Source of the DNA: Rhizobium sp. NFR07
GTDB lineage: Bacteria; Pseudomonadota; Alphaproteobacteria; Rhizobiales; Rhizobiaceae
Direction: 5' to 3'
Assembly (NCBI RefSeq): GCF_900111905.1
Contig: NZ_FOKM01000014.1
Span: 110,581 to 174,580, forward strand
Length of the DNA stretch: 64,000 bases
Shown here piece by piece: positions 8,367 through 16,336 of the stretch. A program made the position numbers and the translations under genes. Under the pieces are notes generated by a model that was not told where the DNA came from, did not search any database, and saw only the letters and a list, made by a program, of their open reading frames with translations. Numbering within the stretch: the stretch's first letter is position 1; every line of letters starts with the position of its first letter.

Positions 8367-9188
8367 ATGATCATCACCGCCGCTGAACTTATCCGCAGGC
8401 TTCCGGAAGGCCGGTTCGTCCCGGTCGATGTGCGCCCGGAAGCAGCATGGCGCGAAGCGACCATTCCTGGTGCCGTTAGCCTCAACGTGTATGATTATTT
8501 CATCCCCGAAAGCGACGAGGCCGGCATTGCCGGCATGGCAGCCGGCGCCAAGGCAGCCTTCGAAAGGCTGGGCATAGGCGGCGATCGCATCCCCGTCTTT
8601 TTCGAGGAACAGACGGGCATGATCTCGCCGCGCGGACTGTGGTTTCACGAACTCGTCGGGCTTGAAGGCGGACTGATCCTCGACGGCGGCATTCAGGCTT
8701 GGAAAGCGGCCAGTGGCGCGACGGCGCCGGGAGAAGGCACTCCCGAGGCAATCAGCCAGGCCGATGGCGCGGGCACCACGCTGCGCCGCGATCTGGCAGC
8801 CTCCACGGATGAGGTACTGAACCATGCGCACCATGCTGCCGATATTTTCGACGTGCGCCGCAAGACCGAATTCGAAGGCACGTTCCTGCATCCCTGCTGC
8901 GCACGGCCAGGCCGCATCCCGCATGCCCATTTCGCGTTTTACGAGGACCTGCTGCTGGACGGTAAATACCGGCCGGCGTCGGAAATCCGTCAGATCGCCG
9001 AAAAAGCCGGCCTGTCTACGGATCGCGAGATCATAACCTATTGCCACCGCGGCGCCCGTGCAGCCACCGCGCTTTACGGCCTGCGGCTTGCAGGCTTCGA
9101 CAAGGTGAAGATCTATGTCGGCTCCTGGCACGAATGGGCGGGCAATTCTGCCCTGCCACTCGAGATCGGTCCCGCCGAAGAGGTCTGA
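8367..9188 (+). CDS. Two-domain rhodanese (sulfurtransferase)
   Basis: This 273-aa protein has two rhodanese domains. The first (about residues 5-115) has VPVDVRPEAAWREATIPGA but no active-site cysteine (IPVFFEEQTGMI). The second (about 140-265) carries the catalytic loop CHRGAR with Cys226 (ITYCHRGARAATALYGLRLA). This is the usual thiosulfate/3-mercaptopyruvate sulfurtransferase layout, which transfers sulfane sulfur to an acceptor. A ribosome-binding site AAAGGA precedes ATG 8367. It ends unit 2 and is convergent with the FAD oxidase, 8 bases away. It is the strongest hint that the pathway substrate contains sulfur. Confidence 0.9.
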   Translation: MIITAAELIRRLPEGRFVPVDVRPEAAWREATIPGAVSLNVYDYFIPESDEAGIAGMAAGAKAAFERLGIGGDRIPVFFEEQTGMISPRGLWFHELVGLEGGLILDGGIQAWKAASGATAPGEGTPEAISQADGAGTTLRRDLAASTDEVLNHAHHAADIFDVRRKTEFEGTFLHPCCARPGRIPHAHFAFYEDLLLDGKYRPASEIRQIAEKAGLSTDREIITYCHRGARAATALYGLRLAGFDKVKIYVGSWHEWAGNSALPLEIGPAEEV

Positions 9189-9196
9189 AAACCGGC

Positions 9197-10546
9197 TTAG
9201 AGCCAGTTCTGGATTTCGATCGGGCTTCCATCGCCAAAACGGGAGAAGCGGAACGGCGTCGGGTCGACGCAGGGCTGCCTGTCCGTCGCAATCTCGGATA
9301 GAAGCTGCCCCGCTCCCGGACCGATGCCGAAGCCGTGGCCGGAAAAGCCGGTTCCGATGACAAGACCCGGCAGCGCCTCGACCTTGGAAATGACCGGGAT
9401 GACATCCGGCGTGGTGTCGATCATGCCACCCCATTTCTGCAGGATCGACACGTCCCGGAAGGATGGGATGCCGGCACGCATATGGGCTTCGACACGGGCG
9501 AGCAGATCGCCATCCGGCGCCGGATCCAGAACCCGTACCGTTTCATAAATGCTCTTCTGCTCAAGCGGTCGATGCCGGTAGGCAAGCAGTTCATCGACAA
9601 ACGGCTTGCCGAAGCGCAGCTTAAGGGATTTTCGTTCCAGCTTGATGGCCGGCAGGAATTCCCGGAAGAAGCGGAAACTGTCCGGCACGACATCGACAAG
9701 GCTGACGGCAGAGGAGGCCACCGTATAGCCGCCATCCAGCCGCTTGCGGATGGAGAAATCGGAAAAGCCCATGGTCGGCTCGATGCCCGTCTCGACGGGT
9801 CCGGTCCGCATGACCGAGGACAGGACCTTGAGTTGCGGCAGGCGCACGCCGTGGCGCGCAAGAAGGTGCGACGACCAGGCTCCTCCGGCAACGATCACCG
9901 TCGAAGCCTTGACCCGTCCCGTCTCCGTCACCACGCCGGCCACCCGGCCGGCCTCGATATCCAGGCCGCGCACGGCGCAGTTCTGGAAGATCAAGGCGCC
10001 CGCTGCCTGTGCCGCCGAAGCGATCGCCGGTGCAGCAAGCTGCGGCTCTGCGCCGGCATCTTCGGGAACATACATGCCACCGAAAGGCGTCCGATTGAGA
10101 CCGGGCACGAAGCCCGCAACCTCGGCAGGATCGAGGCTGCGCGCATCGATCCCGAATTCGCGAGCGGCCAAAGCCCAGCGCCGGTAGCGATCGCGCGCCT
10201 TGGGCGTCTTGGCTGCATAGAGAATGCCGCGCCGACGGTAGCCAACATCGATGCCGGTTTCCTGGTGAAGTGTCGACCATACCGCATGCGCCTGCAGCAT
10301 CAGCGGCAGCTCGCGCAGGTCACGACCGGCTAGCCTGACCCAGCCCCAGTTGCGGCCGGATTGCTCGCCGCCAACTTCTCCCTTTTCGAAAAGGGCGACG
10401 CGGTTTCCCTGCCGAGCGAGAAAGAAAGCCGCGGAGACGCCGATAATGCCGCCGCCGACGATTGCCACATCGACAGACCCCATAAGCGTCTGCGAATTTG
10501 CGACCGCCGTCATGGCCGGGCCGCGATGGATAAGGCGAGTATTCAT
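9197..10546 (-). CDS. FAD-dependent amine/amino-acid oxidoreductase (DAO family)
   Basis: This 449-aa protein opens with a Rossmann FAD motif (VDVAIVGGGIIGVSAAFFLA, about residues 23-42) followed by EKGEVGGEQSGRNWGWVR, the flavin-binding stretch seen in glycine/D-amino-acid oxidase-like enzymes. A second flavin block, LPGLVIGTGFSGHGFGIGPG, is near residue 390. Such enzymes oxidise C-N bonds of amino acids, opines or N-methylated amines. The ATG at 10546 lies one base after the TGA of the upstream SDR, so the two are coupled in unit 3 (ATPase, SDR, oxidase). Confidence 0.9.
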   Translation of the reverse strand: MNTRLIHRGPAMTAVANSQTLMGSVDVAIVGGGIIGVSAAFFLARQGNRVALFEKGEVGGEQSGRNWGWVRLAGRDLRELPLMLQAHAVWSTLHQETGIDVGYRRRGILYAAKTPKARDRYRRWALAAREFGIDARSLDPAEVAGFVPGLNRTPFGGMYVPEDAGAEPQLAAPAIASAAQAAGALIFQNCAVRGLDIEAGRVAGVVTETGRVKASTVIVAGGAWSSHLLARHGVRLPQLKVLSSVMRTGPVETGIEPTMGFSDFSIRKRLDGGYTVASSAVSLVDVVPDSFRFFREFLPAIKLERKSLKLRFGKPFVDELLAYRHRPLEQKSIYETVRVLDPAPDGDLLARVEAHMRAGIPSFRDVSILQKWGGMIDTTPDVIPVISKVEALPGLVIGTGFSGHGFGIGPGAGQLLSEIATDRQPCVDPTPFRFSRFGDGSPIEIQNWL

Positions 10547-10547
10547 G

Positions 10548-11249
10548 TCAGTAGCAGTCTTCCACGCTGAAATGGACCGGTATCTCGGCGATGCTGGCCG
10601 TCTTGGGGAGCTCCAGCACCATGTGCACGATGCGGGAAATATCCTCAGGCTGGGTCAGCTCCGTGCTGTCACGGTTGGCAAGCGCGTTCCCCATATCGGT
10701 CGCCACGAAACTTGGGCAGATGATCGTCGATCGGACCCCATTCTCCTTGCCGCATTGACGAAGGCCATGGCCCAGCGCAACGGCCGCAAATTTCGACATG
10801 GCGTATAGTCCAGAGCCTGCGGACTTGACGCGCTTGCCTGACAGGGAGGCGACGGTCACGATACGCCCGGCCGGCGCTTTTTCCAGATGCGGCCAGGCCA
10901 GCTGGGAAAGCCGCATCGGCGATTTGACATTGACGTTGAAGATCAGGTCGAAATCGGCATCCTGGGCCTCGAGCACCGTTTTCGGGATCATCATGCCGGC
11001 ATTGTGCACCAGCCCATCGAGCCGGCCGAAACGGGCGAGCGTCTGCTCGACCCACAGGCTTTCACTTTCTGGATCGAGCGCATCGAAACGGCAGACCAGC
11101 GCGTCCGGATTGTCCCCGAAGGTGGAGGCCTCCGGCGTCCGCACGCCGAGACTGACGGCCCAGCCTTCCGACAGAAGCTTCTCGGCGATCGACGCGCCGA
11201 TCCCGCGCGAGGCGCCGCTGATCATGGCGACGCGTTTTTGCATGGACAT
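10548..11249 (-). CDS. SDR family oxidoreductase
   Basis: A 233-aa classical short-chain dehydrogenase. The cofactor motif is SGASRGIG near the N-terminus, NAG is present (GLVHNAGMM), and the catalytic YxxxK is YAMSKFA. Start ATG 11249 is preceded by a GGTGGAAG ribosome site; an in-frame upstream ATG at 11300 would overlap the ATPase gene. It lies between the double ATPase (23 bases upstream) and the FAD oxidase (1 base downstream). The substrate is unknown; the context suggests oxidation or reduction of a catabolic intermediate. Confidence 0.88.
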   Translation of the reverse strand: MSMQKRVAMISGASRGIGASIAEKLLSEGWAVSLGVRTPEASTFGDNPDALVCRFDALDPESESLWVEQTLARFGRLDGLVHNAGMMIPKTVLEAQDADFDLIFNVNVKSPMRLSQLAWPHLEKAPAGRIVTVASLSGKRVKSAGSGLYAMSKFAAVALGHGLRQCGKENGVRSTIICPSFVATDMGNALANRDSTELTQPEDISRIVHMVLELPKTASIAEIPVHFSVEDCY

Positions 11250-11272
11250 GTCTTCCACCCTATCCTGATGCT

Positions 11273-13117
11273 TCAGGCCGCGGCTGCGGCATTGCCCCAT
11301 TCATCGCCGAACACCTGAACCAGATGGCCCGGCGACACTTCCCGGTATTCGCGCTTCGGCACCACATAGGCCAAGGACCGGACCGGGCTCTTGATCTCCT
11401 CGTTGCTCAGGCCCCGGCGGATGCCGCGGCGGGCCGGATCGGGGATCGGCACGGCCGCCAGGAGTCGCTTTGTATAGGGGTGCTGCGGATTTTCGAAGAT
11501 CGCCTGGCGCGGACCGATCTCGACGATTTCGCCGAGATACATCACGGCAACCCGATGGCTCATGCGTTCCACCACGGCCATGTCGTGGGAAATGAAGAGA
11601 TAGGCAAGGCCCATGTTCTCCTGCAGGTCGAGCATCAGGTTGATGACCTGCGCCTTGATCGACACATCGAGCGCCGAGACGGCTTCGTCCGCAACGATGA
11701 CCTGCGGCGCCATGGCCAGCGCCCGCGCGATGCAGAGGCGCTGGCGCTGGCCGCCGGAAAATTCATGCGGGAAACGGCTCGCCATATCGGGCTGAAGTCC
11801 GACCTTGACCATCAGGTCGGCTACGCGCTCGCGCGCATCCCTTTTTCCCGAGGCGATCCTGTGGGCCAGAAGCGGCTCGGCAATCGCATCGCCCACCTCG
11901 ATGCGGGGATTGAGCGAAGCGAACGGATCCTGGAAGATCATCTGGATATGCCGGCGCATGTCGCGCATCTCCTGGTTGGACAGGCTAAGGATCTCCTTGC
12001 CCTCCAGCTTGACCGAACCGGAATTGGCATCGAGCAGGCGCATGATCGCACGCCCCGTCGTCGATTTGCCGCAGCCGCTCTCGCCAACCAGAGCCAGCGT
12101 TTCGCCGGCCTTGAGATCGAAGGAGACATTCTCCACCGCATGGACGCGTCCGGAAGTGGAGCCGAGAAAGCCGCCGCCGATATCAAAACGGGCAACGAGA
12201 TCGCGAACCTGCAGCAGCGGGACCGGCTTTTCCGAGACGGTGTTGTCGACCGGCGGCATGGCGACCGGCTCGCCGCTTTCCACATCGATCAGCGGAAAGC
12301 GCGCCGGGCCGGCTTCCCCGGTCATCGAGCCGAGCTTCGGCACGGCGGAAAGAAGCGCCTTGGTATAGGCGCGCTGCGGATCCGCGAAAATCTTTCCGGT
12401 CGCACCGCGCTCGATCGCCTCCCCCTTGTACATGACGATCGTGCGGTCGGCGATCTCGGCGACCACACCCATGTCGTGGGTGATGAAGAGGACGCCCATT
12501 CCCTCTTCCTCCTGCAGCAGCTTGATCAGTTCGAGGATCTGAGCCTGGATCGTCACGTCGAGCGCCGTCGTCGGTTCGTCGGCGATCAGCAGGCGCGGGC
12601 GGCAGGCCAGCGCCATGGCGATCATGATGCGCTGACGCATGCCGCCGGACAGCTGATGCGGATATTCCTCCATGCGCTTCGCGGCAGACGGGATGCGCAC
12701 CTTCTCCATCAGGGCCAGCGTCTCCTTGGCGGCCGCGCCGAAGGAAAGGCCGCGATGGGCGACGAGCACTTCGGAAATCTGGTCGCCGATCGTCAGCGAC
12801 GGATTGAGGCTGGTCATCGGCTCCTGAAAGATCATCGCGATCCGGTTGCCGCGGATGTCACGCATTTTCCGCTCCGGCAGCGTCAGAAGGTTTTGCCCCT
12901 CGAGCCTCACCTCACCTTCGATGCGGCACGTATCAGGCTGGTAGAGCCGCATCATCGACATAGCCGTGACACTCTTGCCCGATCCGCTCTCCCCTACCAG
13001 AGAGACCGTCTCACCGGCAGCAACCTCGAATGAGACGTCGTGCACGACCGGCAGCCACAGTCCCTTCCTGCGGAATGATGTTTTCAGGCCGGAAACGCTG
13101 ATCACGGGTTCAGCCAT
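11273..13117 (-). CDS. Fused dual ATPase of an Opp/Dpp-type ABC importer (DppD-DppF)
   Basis: This 614-aa protein contains two complete ATP-binding cassettes. Domain 1: Walker A GESGSGKS (42-49), signature LSGGM (156-160), Walker B LLIADEP. Domain 2: Walker A GESGCGKS (345-352), signature FSGGQ (453-457), Walker B VIVADE. Each is followed by the oligopeptide-type C-terminal extension (QRAYTKALLSAVP and QHPYTKRLLAAVP). One polypeptide thus replaces separate DppD and DppF. It presumably powers the permeases at 4250-6012, although it is on the opposite strand in unit 3, whose promoter is divergent from unit 4 in the region bearing the second operator copy. Confidence 0.94.
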   Translation of the reverse strand: MAEPVISVSGLKTSFRRKGLWLPVVHDVSFEVAAGETVSLVGESGSGKSVTAMSMMRLYQPDTCRIEGEVRLEGQNLLTLPERKMRDIRGNRIAMIFQEPMTSLNPSLTIGDQISEVLVAHRGLSFGAAAKETLALMEKVRIPSAAKRMEEYPHQLSGGMRQRIMIAMALACRPRLLIADEPTTALDVTIQAQILELIKLLQEEEGMGVLFITHDMGVVAEIADRTIVMYKGEAIERGATGKIFADPQRAYTKALLSAVPKLGSMTGEAGPARFPLIDVESGEPVAMPPVDNTVSEKPVPLLQVRDLVARFDIGGGFLGSTSGRVHAVENVSFDLKAGETLALVGESGCGKSTTGRAIMRLLDANSGSVKLEGKEILSLSNQEMRDMRRHIQMIFQDPFASLNPRIEVGDAIAEPLLAHRIASGKRDARERVADLMVKVGLQPDMASRFPHEFSGGQRQRLCIARALAMAPQVIVADEAVSALDVSIKAQVINLMLDLQENMGLAYLFISHDMAVVERMSHRVAVMYLGEIVEIGPRQAIFENPQHPYTKRLLAAVPIPDPARRGIRRGLSNEEIKSPVRSLAYVVPKREYREVSPGHLVQVFGDEWGNAAAAA

Positions 13118-13215
13118 AGCAAATCCTTTCAGGAGTCGTCGGACGCAGTCGAGGACGTCTCTGCCTCATTATGTTGCATGCCACAAATAAAAGCATCTTG
13201 CCAGCCTTGATATAG

Positions 13216-13231
13216 GATATATGATATATTC
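13216..13231 (+). promoter_or_regulatory. Shared 16-bp near-palindromic operator candidate, copy 2
   Basis: GATATATGATATATTC, identical to the reverse complement of 2652-2667. It lies in the divergent region between the double ATPase unit (start 13117) and the PLP enzyme unit (start 13286). A GTG start at 13235 for the PLP enzyme would put this site against the start codon, which is one reason to prefer ATG 13286. Confidence 0.6.
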
Positions 13232-13285
13232 ATAGTGAGCGACCAAACCCTTCGACGCGCTGCGCTCGAAAACGAGGACCATTTC

Positions 13286-14302
13286 ATGAAGCTTGAAGAC
13301 ATCCCCCGCCTCTCCCTTGGCTTCCTGCCGACGCCGATCGAAAAGCTGGAGCGGCTGAGCGCGGAACTTGGCATCTCGCTCTCCGTCAAGCGCGACGATT
13401 TCACCGGCTTCGGCGGCGGCGGCAACAAGGTTCGCAAGCTTGAATATCTGATGGCCGACGCGGTGGCGCAGGGCGTCAAGGTGCTGATCACGACCGGCGG
13501 TCACCAGTCCAACCATGCCCGTATGACCGCAGCCGCGGCCCGGAAATTCGGCATGAAGCCGATCCTCGTGCTGCGCGGCAACCGCCCAGATCTCTATCAG
13601 GGCAATCTCCTGCTCGACCATCTGTTCGGCTCGGACATCGTTTTCCTTGATCCGGACGCCTATTTCACCGAAATCAACCCGCGCATGCAGCATCATGCGA
13701 GCGAGGTCGAAGCGCGTGGCGAGAAGGCCTATATCATCCCGCTCGGCGGCGCCTCCGCACTCGGCGCCATGGGCTATGTCAATGCTGTCAAGGAACTCGC
13801 CGAGCAATATGCCGCCTCCGGCACTGCCACGCCGGATTACATCATCGCTCCGGTCGGATCCGGCGGCACGCTCGCCGGCCTGCATGTCGGCTGCGCCATG
13901 TTCATGCCGAAGACCGAAGTGGTCGGCATTGCCGTGACCGGCAGCGCCGTCCCTTTCAGTGAGCGCATCGCGGTGATGGCCAGTGCGGCGGCGGAACTAC
14001 TCGACTACGAACGGCGCTGGACGGCCGACGAGATCCGCATCGAGAACGACTATATCGGTCCCGGTTATTCTATCCCCTCCGAGGCTGGCAATGCCGCTAT
14101 TAAGCTGGCTGGCAAGTCGGAAGGCGTTCTGCTTGACCCCGTCTACACCGGCAAGGCTTTTGCCGGCATTATCGGCTGCGTCGAGGCGGGCAGCGTCGCC
14201 AAGGGCAGCTCGGTTCTCTTTATCCATTGCGGCGGATCGCCGGCGCTCTATCCTTTCGCAGGCCAGCTGACCAGCGACCTCAACACCGGCTTGGCAGGCT
14301 GA
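13286..14302 (+). CDS. PLP-dependent D-cysteine desulfhydrase / ACC deaminase family
   Basis: A 338-aa fold-type II PLP enzyme. The PLP lysine is Lys48 in GGGGNKVRKLEYL, the substrate/PLP block is TTGGHQSNHARMTA (69-82), and the phosphate-binding glycine block is APVGSGGTLAGL. This subgroup includes D-cysteine desulfhydrase (pyruvate, H2S and ammonia from D-cysteine) and ACC deaminase. I favour the D-cysteine desulfhydrase side because of the rhodanese in the same cluster, but the specificity residues were not checked. Start ATG 13286 has GAGGA about 9 bases upstream; GTG 13235 is a less likely alternative. It is the first gene of unit 4 with hyuA and hyuB. Confidence 0.87.
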   Translation: MKLEDIPRLSLGFLPTPIEKLERLSAELGISLSVKRDDFTGFGGGGNKVRKLEYLMADAVAQGVKVLITTGGHQSNHARMTAAAARKFGMKPILVLRGNRPDLYQGNLLLDHLFGSDIVFLDPDAYFTEINPRMQHHASEVEARGEKAYIIPLGGASALGAMGYVNAVKELAEQYAASGTATPDYIIAPVGSGGTLAGLHVGCAMFMPKTEVVGIAVTGSAVPFSERIAVMASAAAELLDYERRWTADEIRIENDYIGPGYSIPSEAGNAAIKLAGKSEGVLLDPVYTGKAFAGIIGCVEAGSVAKGSSVLFIHCGGSPALYPFAGQLTSDLNTGLAG

Positions 14303-14305
14303 ACC

Positions 14306-16336
14306 ATGGCCTATCGCATCGGATGTGACGTCGGCGGCACTTTCACCGACCTCTGCCTCTTCGAGGAAGAAACCGGCAAGACCTTCTTCGTGAAGACGCC
14401 GACCACGACCGGCCATCAGGCCACGGCCGTGGTCAATGCCGCCCGTAGCGCGCTTGGCATGGCCGGCCTTGCCGCCCATGAACTGTCCGGTTTTGCCCAT
14501 GGCACGACGGTTGCGACCAATGCGATTTTGGAAAGGCGCGGTGCCCGCACCGCGCTTCTCATCACCCGCGGTTTTCGCGATGTTCTGGCGATCGGTCGCC
14601 AGTCCCGCGCCCATCTCTATGATCAGTATGCCCGCAAGCCGGAGCCGCTGGTCCCTCGCGAATTCATCTATGAAATCGACGAGCGGCTCGCACCGGACGG
14701 CAGCGTCACCCACGCCCTCGATGAAGAGACCGTTCGCAGCGCCGTTAGCGCAATGCTTGCCGCCGGGATCGAGACGGTCGCAATCTCCTTCCTGCATTCC
14801 TATGCCAACCCGGACCATGAACAGCGGGTGGCAGCCATCGTCCGCGACATGGCATCGGAGATCCGGATCTCGATTTCCTCCGACGTTCTGGCGGAACCCG
14901 GCGAGTTCGAACGCACCTCGACGACGGTCATGAACGCCTATCTCATGCCGCCGCTGAAGGACTATCTGGAGCGCATCGCCAATACGCTGATCGCCGACGG
15001 CGTTACGGCAGAGCCCGCCATCATGCAGTCCGGTGGCGGCGTCATGCCAATCGAAACGGCAAGCGGTGTCAAGGCCGTCCATACCTGTCTTTCCGGACCC
15101 GCGGCCGGCATGATCGGCGCACGCCGTTTCGCCGAGGCCGCTGGTTACAAAAATGTCGTGACGATCGACATGGGCGGCACCAGTTTCGATGTCGGCCTGA
15201 TCGAGAACGGCCATATCCTTACCCGCTATGAGAGCGAGATCGAAGGCTTTCCGCTGCGCGTGCCGATGTTCGACATCATCACGCTTGGCGCAGGCGGCGG
15301 CTCGATTGCCCATGTGGATGCCGGCGGCCTGTTGAAGGTCGGCCCGGAAAGCGCCGGTGCCCGCCCGGGCCCGGCCGCCTACGGCAAGGGCGGTGACCGC
15401 CCGACCGTCACCGACGCCAATGTCATTCTCGGCCGGCTGCGGCCGGGCCGCGCGATCGGCGGCGGCATCGTCATCGACCGCGACAGGGCTGCAAAGGCGA
15501 TCGAAACCCATGTTGCAGGACCGCTTGGCATCTCGGTCGAAGAGGCGGCGGTCGGCATGCTGCAGGTCGTCAACGCCGCCATGGTGCGCGGCATGCGTCG
15601 CATCACAGTCGAGCGCGGGCTAGAACCACGCGATTTCGCCGTCATGGCCTTCGGCGGCGCCGGCCCGCTGCATGCGGTGGACCTGTGCGCCGAAATGGAT
15701 GTCGAGACCGTCATCGTGCCGCCGTCGCCCGGCCTTCTCTGCGGCATCGGCCTTCTTCTGGCGCCCTGGAAACATGACGAGACATCGATGATCTCCGGCC
15801 TTGCGGAGGCGAAGTCGAATTCGGACATCCGCATGGCGATTGAAATGATGGGATGCAAGGTTGTCACCCAGGCGAAGAAGGATGGCATCGATTTCAAGTC
15901 TGTGACCTTCGCGCCGGTTCTGGAAATGCGCTATCGCGGCCAGGGGCATCAGCTGCCGATCGCCTGGACCGGCGATGGCCTCGACGCGGCCGTGGAAGCC
16001 TTCCATCAGGCTCATCACCGCAGCTTTGGTTACGACCGCCGCAGCGAGAGCGTCGAGATCTGCCTACTGCGGCTGACCGCCAGCGCATCGCCGCCATCCG
16101 ACAGGCTCCCGGTTCCGGTCATCACACCGAGCGACGATCCCGTCATCGCCCGTTCGCCGCTCTGGTTCGAAGGCGCCATGGTCGATGTGCACGTCTATGA
16201 CCGTGCCCGGCTTGCGCTCGGGACTGAGCTGACCGGGCCGCTGATCGTCGAACAGCAGGATACGACGCTGATCGTCGGAGCCCAGACGCTCGTCGTCGAC
16301 GAACATGGCAACCTCATCATCAGGATGCAGAAATGA
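14306..16336 (+). CDS. hyuA: Hydantoinase/oxoprolinase subunit A
   Basis: This 676-aa ATP-dependent ring-opening hydrolase subunit has the ASKHA-type ATP site at the N-terminus (GCDVGGTFTDLC, about residues 6-17) and a second phosphate block IDMGGTSFDVGL near 287-298. Full-length HyuA proteins are about 670-700 aa, so it is complete. With HyuB it would hydrolyse a five-membered lactam or imide such as 5-oxoproline, N-methylhydantoin or a related ring, at the cost of ATP. It starts 3 bases after the PLP enzyme and overlaps hyuB by 4 bases. Confidence 0.93.
   Translation: MAYRIGCDVGGTFTDLCLFEEETGKTFFVKTPTTTGHQATAVVNAARSALGMAGLAAHELSGFAHGTTVATNAILERRGARTALLITRGFRDVLAIGRQSRAHLYDQYARKPEPLVPREFIYEIDERLAPDGSVTHALDEETVRSAVSAMLAAGIETVAISFLHSYANPDHEQRVAAIVRDMASEIRISISSDVLAEPGEFERTSTTVMNAYLMPPLKDYLERIANTLIADGVTAEPAIMQSGGGVMPIETASGVKAVHTCLSGPAAGMIGARRFAEAAGYKNVVTIDMGGTSFDVGLIENGHILTRYESEIEGFPLRVPMFDIITLGAGGGSIAHVDAGGLLKVGPESAGARPGPAAYGKGGDRPTVTDANVILGRLRPGRAIGGGIVIDRDRAAKAIETHVAGPLGISVEEAAVGMLQVVNAAMVRGMRRITVERGLEPRDFAVMAFGGAGPLHAVDLCAEMDVETVIVPPSPGLLCGIGLLLAPWKHDETSMISGLAEAKSNSDIRMAIEMMGCKVVTQAKKDGIDFKSVTFAPVLEMRYRGQGHQLPIAWTGDGLDAAVEAFHQAHHRSFGYDRRSESVEICLLRLTASASPPSDRLPVPVITPSDDPVIARSPLWFEGAMVDVHVYDRARLALGTELTGPLIVEQQDTTLIVGAQTLVVDEHGNLIIRMQK

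Noticed and set aside
11324..13033. 569-codon plus-strand open frame
   Set aside because: Antisense to the double ATPase, with no family signature.
13997..15511. 504-codon minus-strand open frame
   Set aside because: Antisense to the PLP enzyme end and hyuA; no domain, composition typical of a shadow frame.
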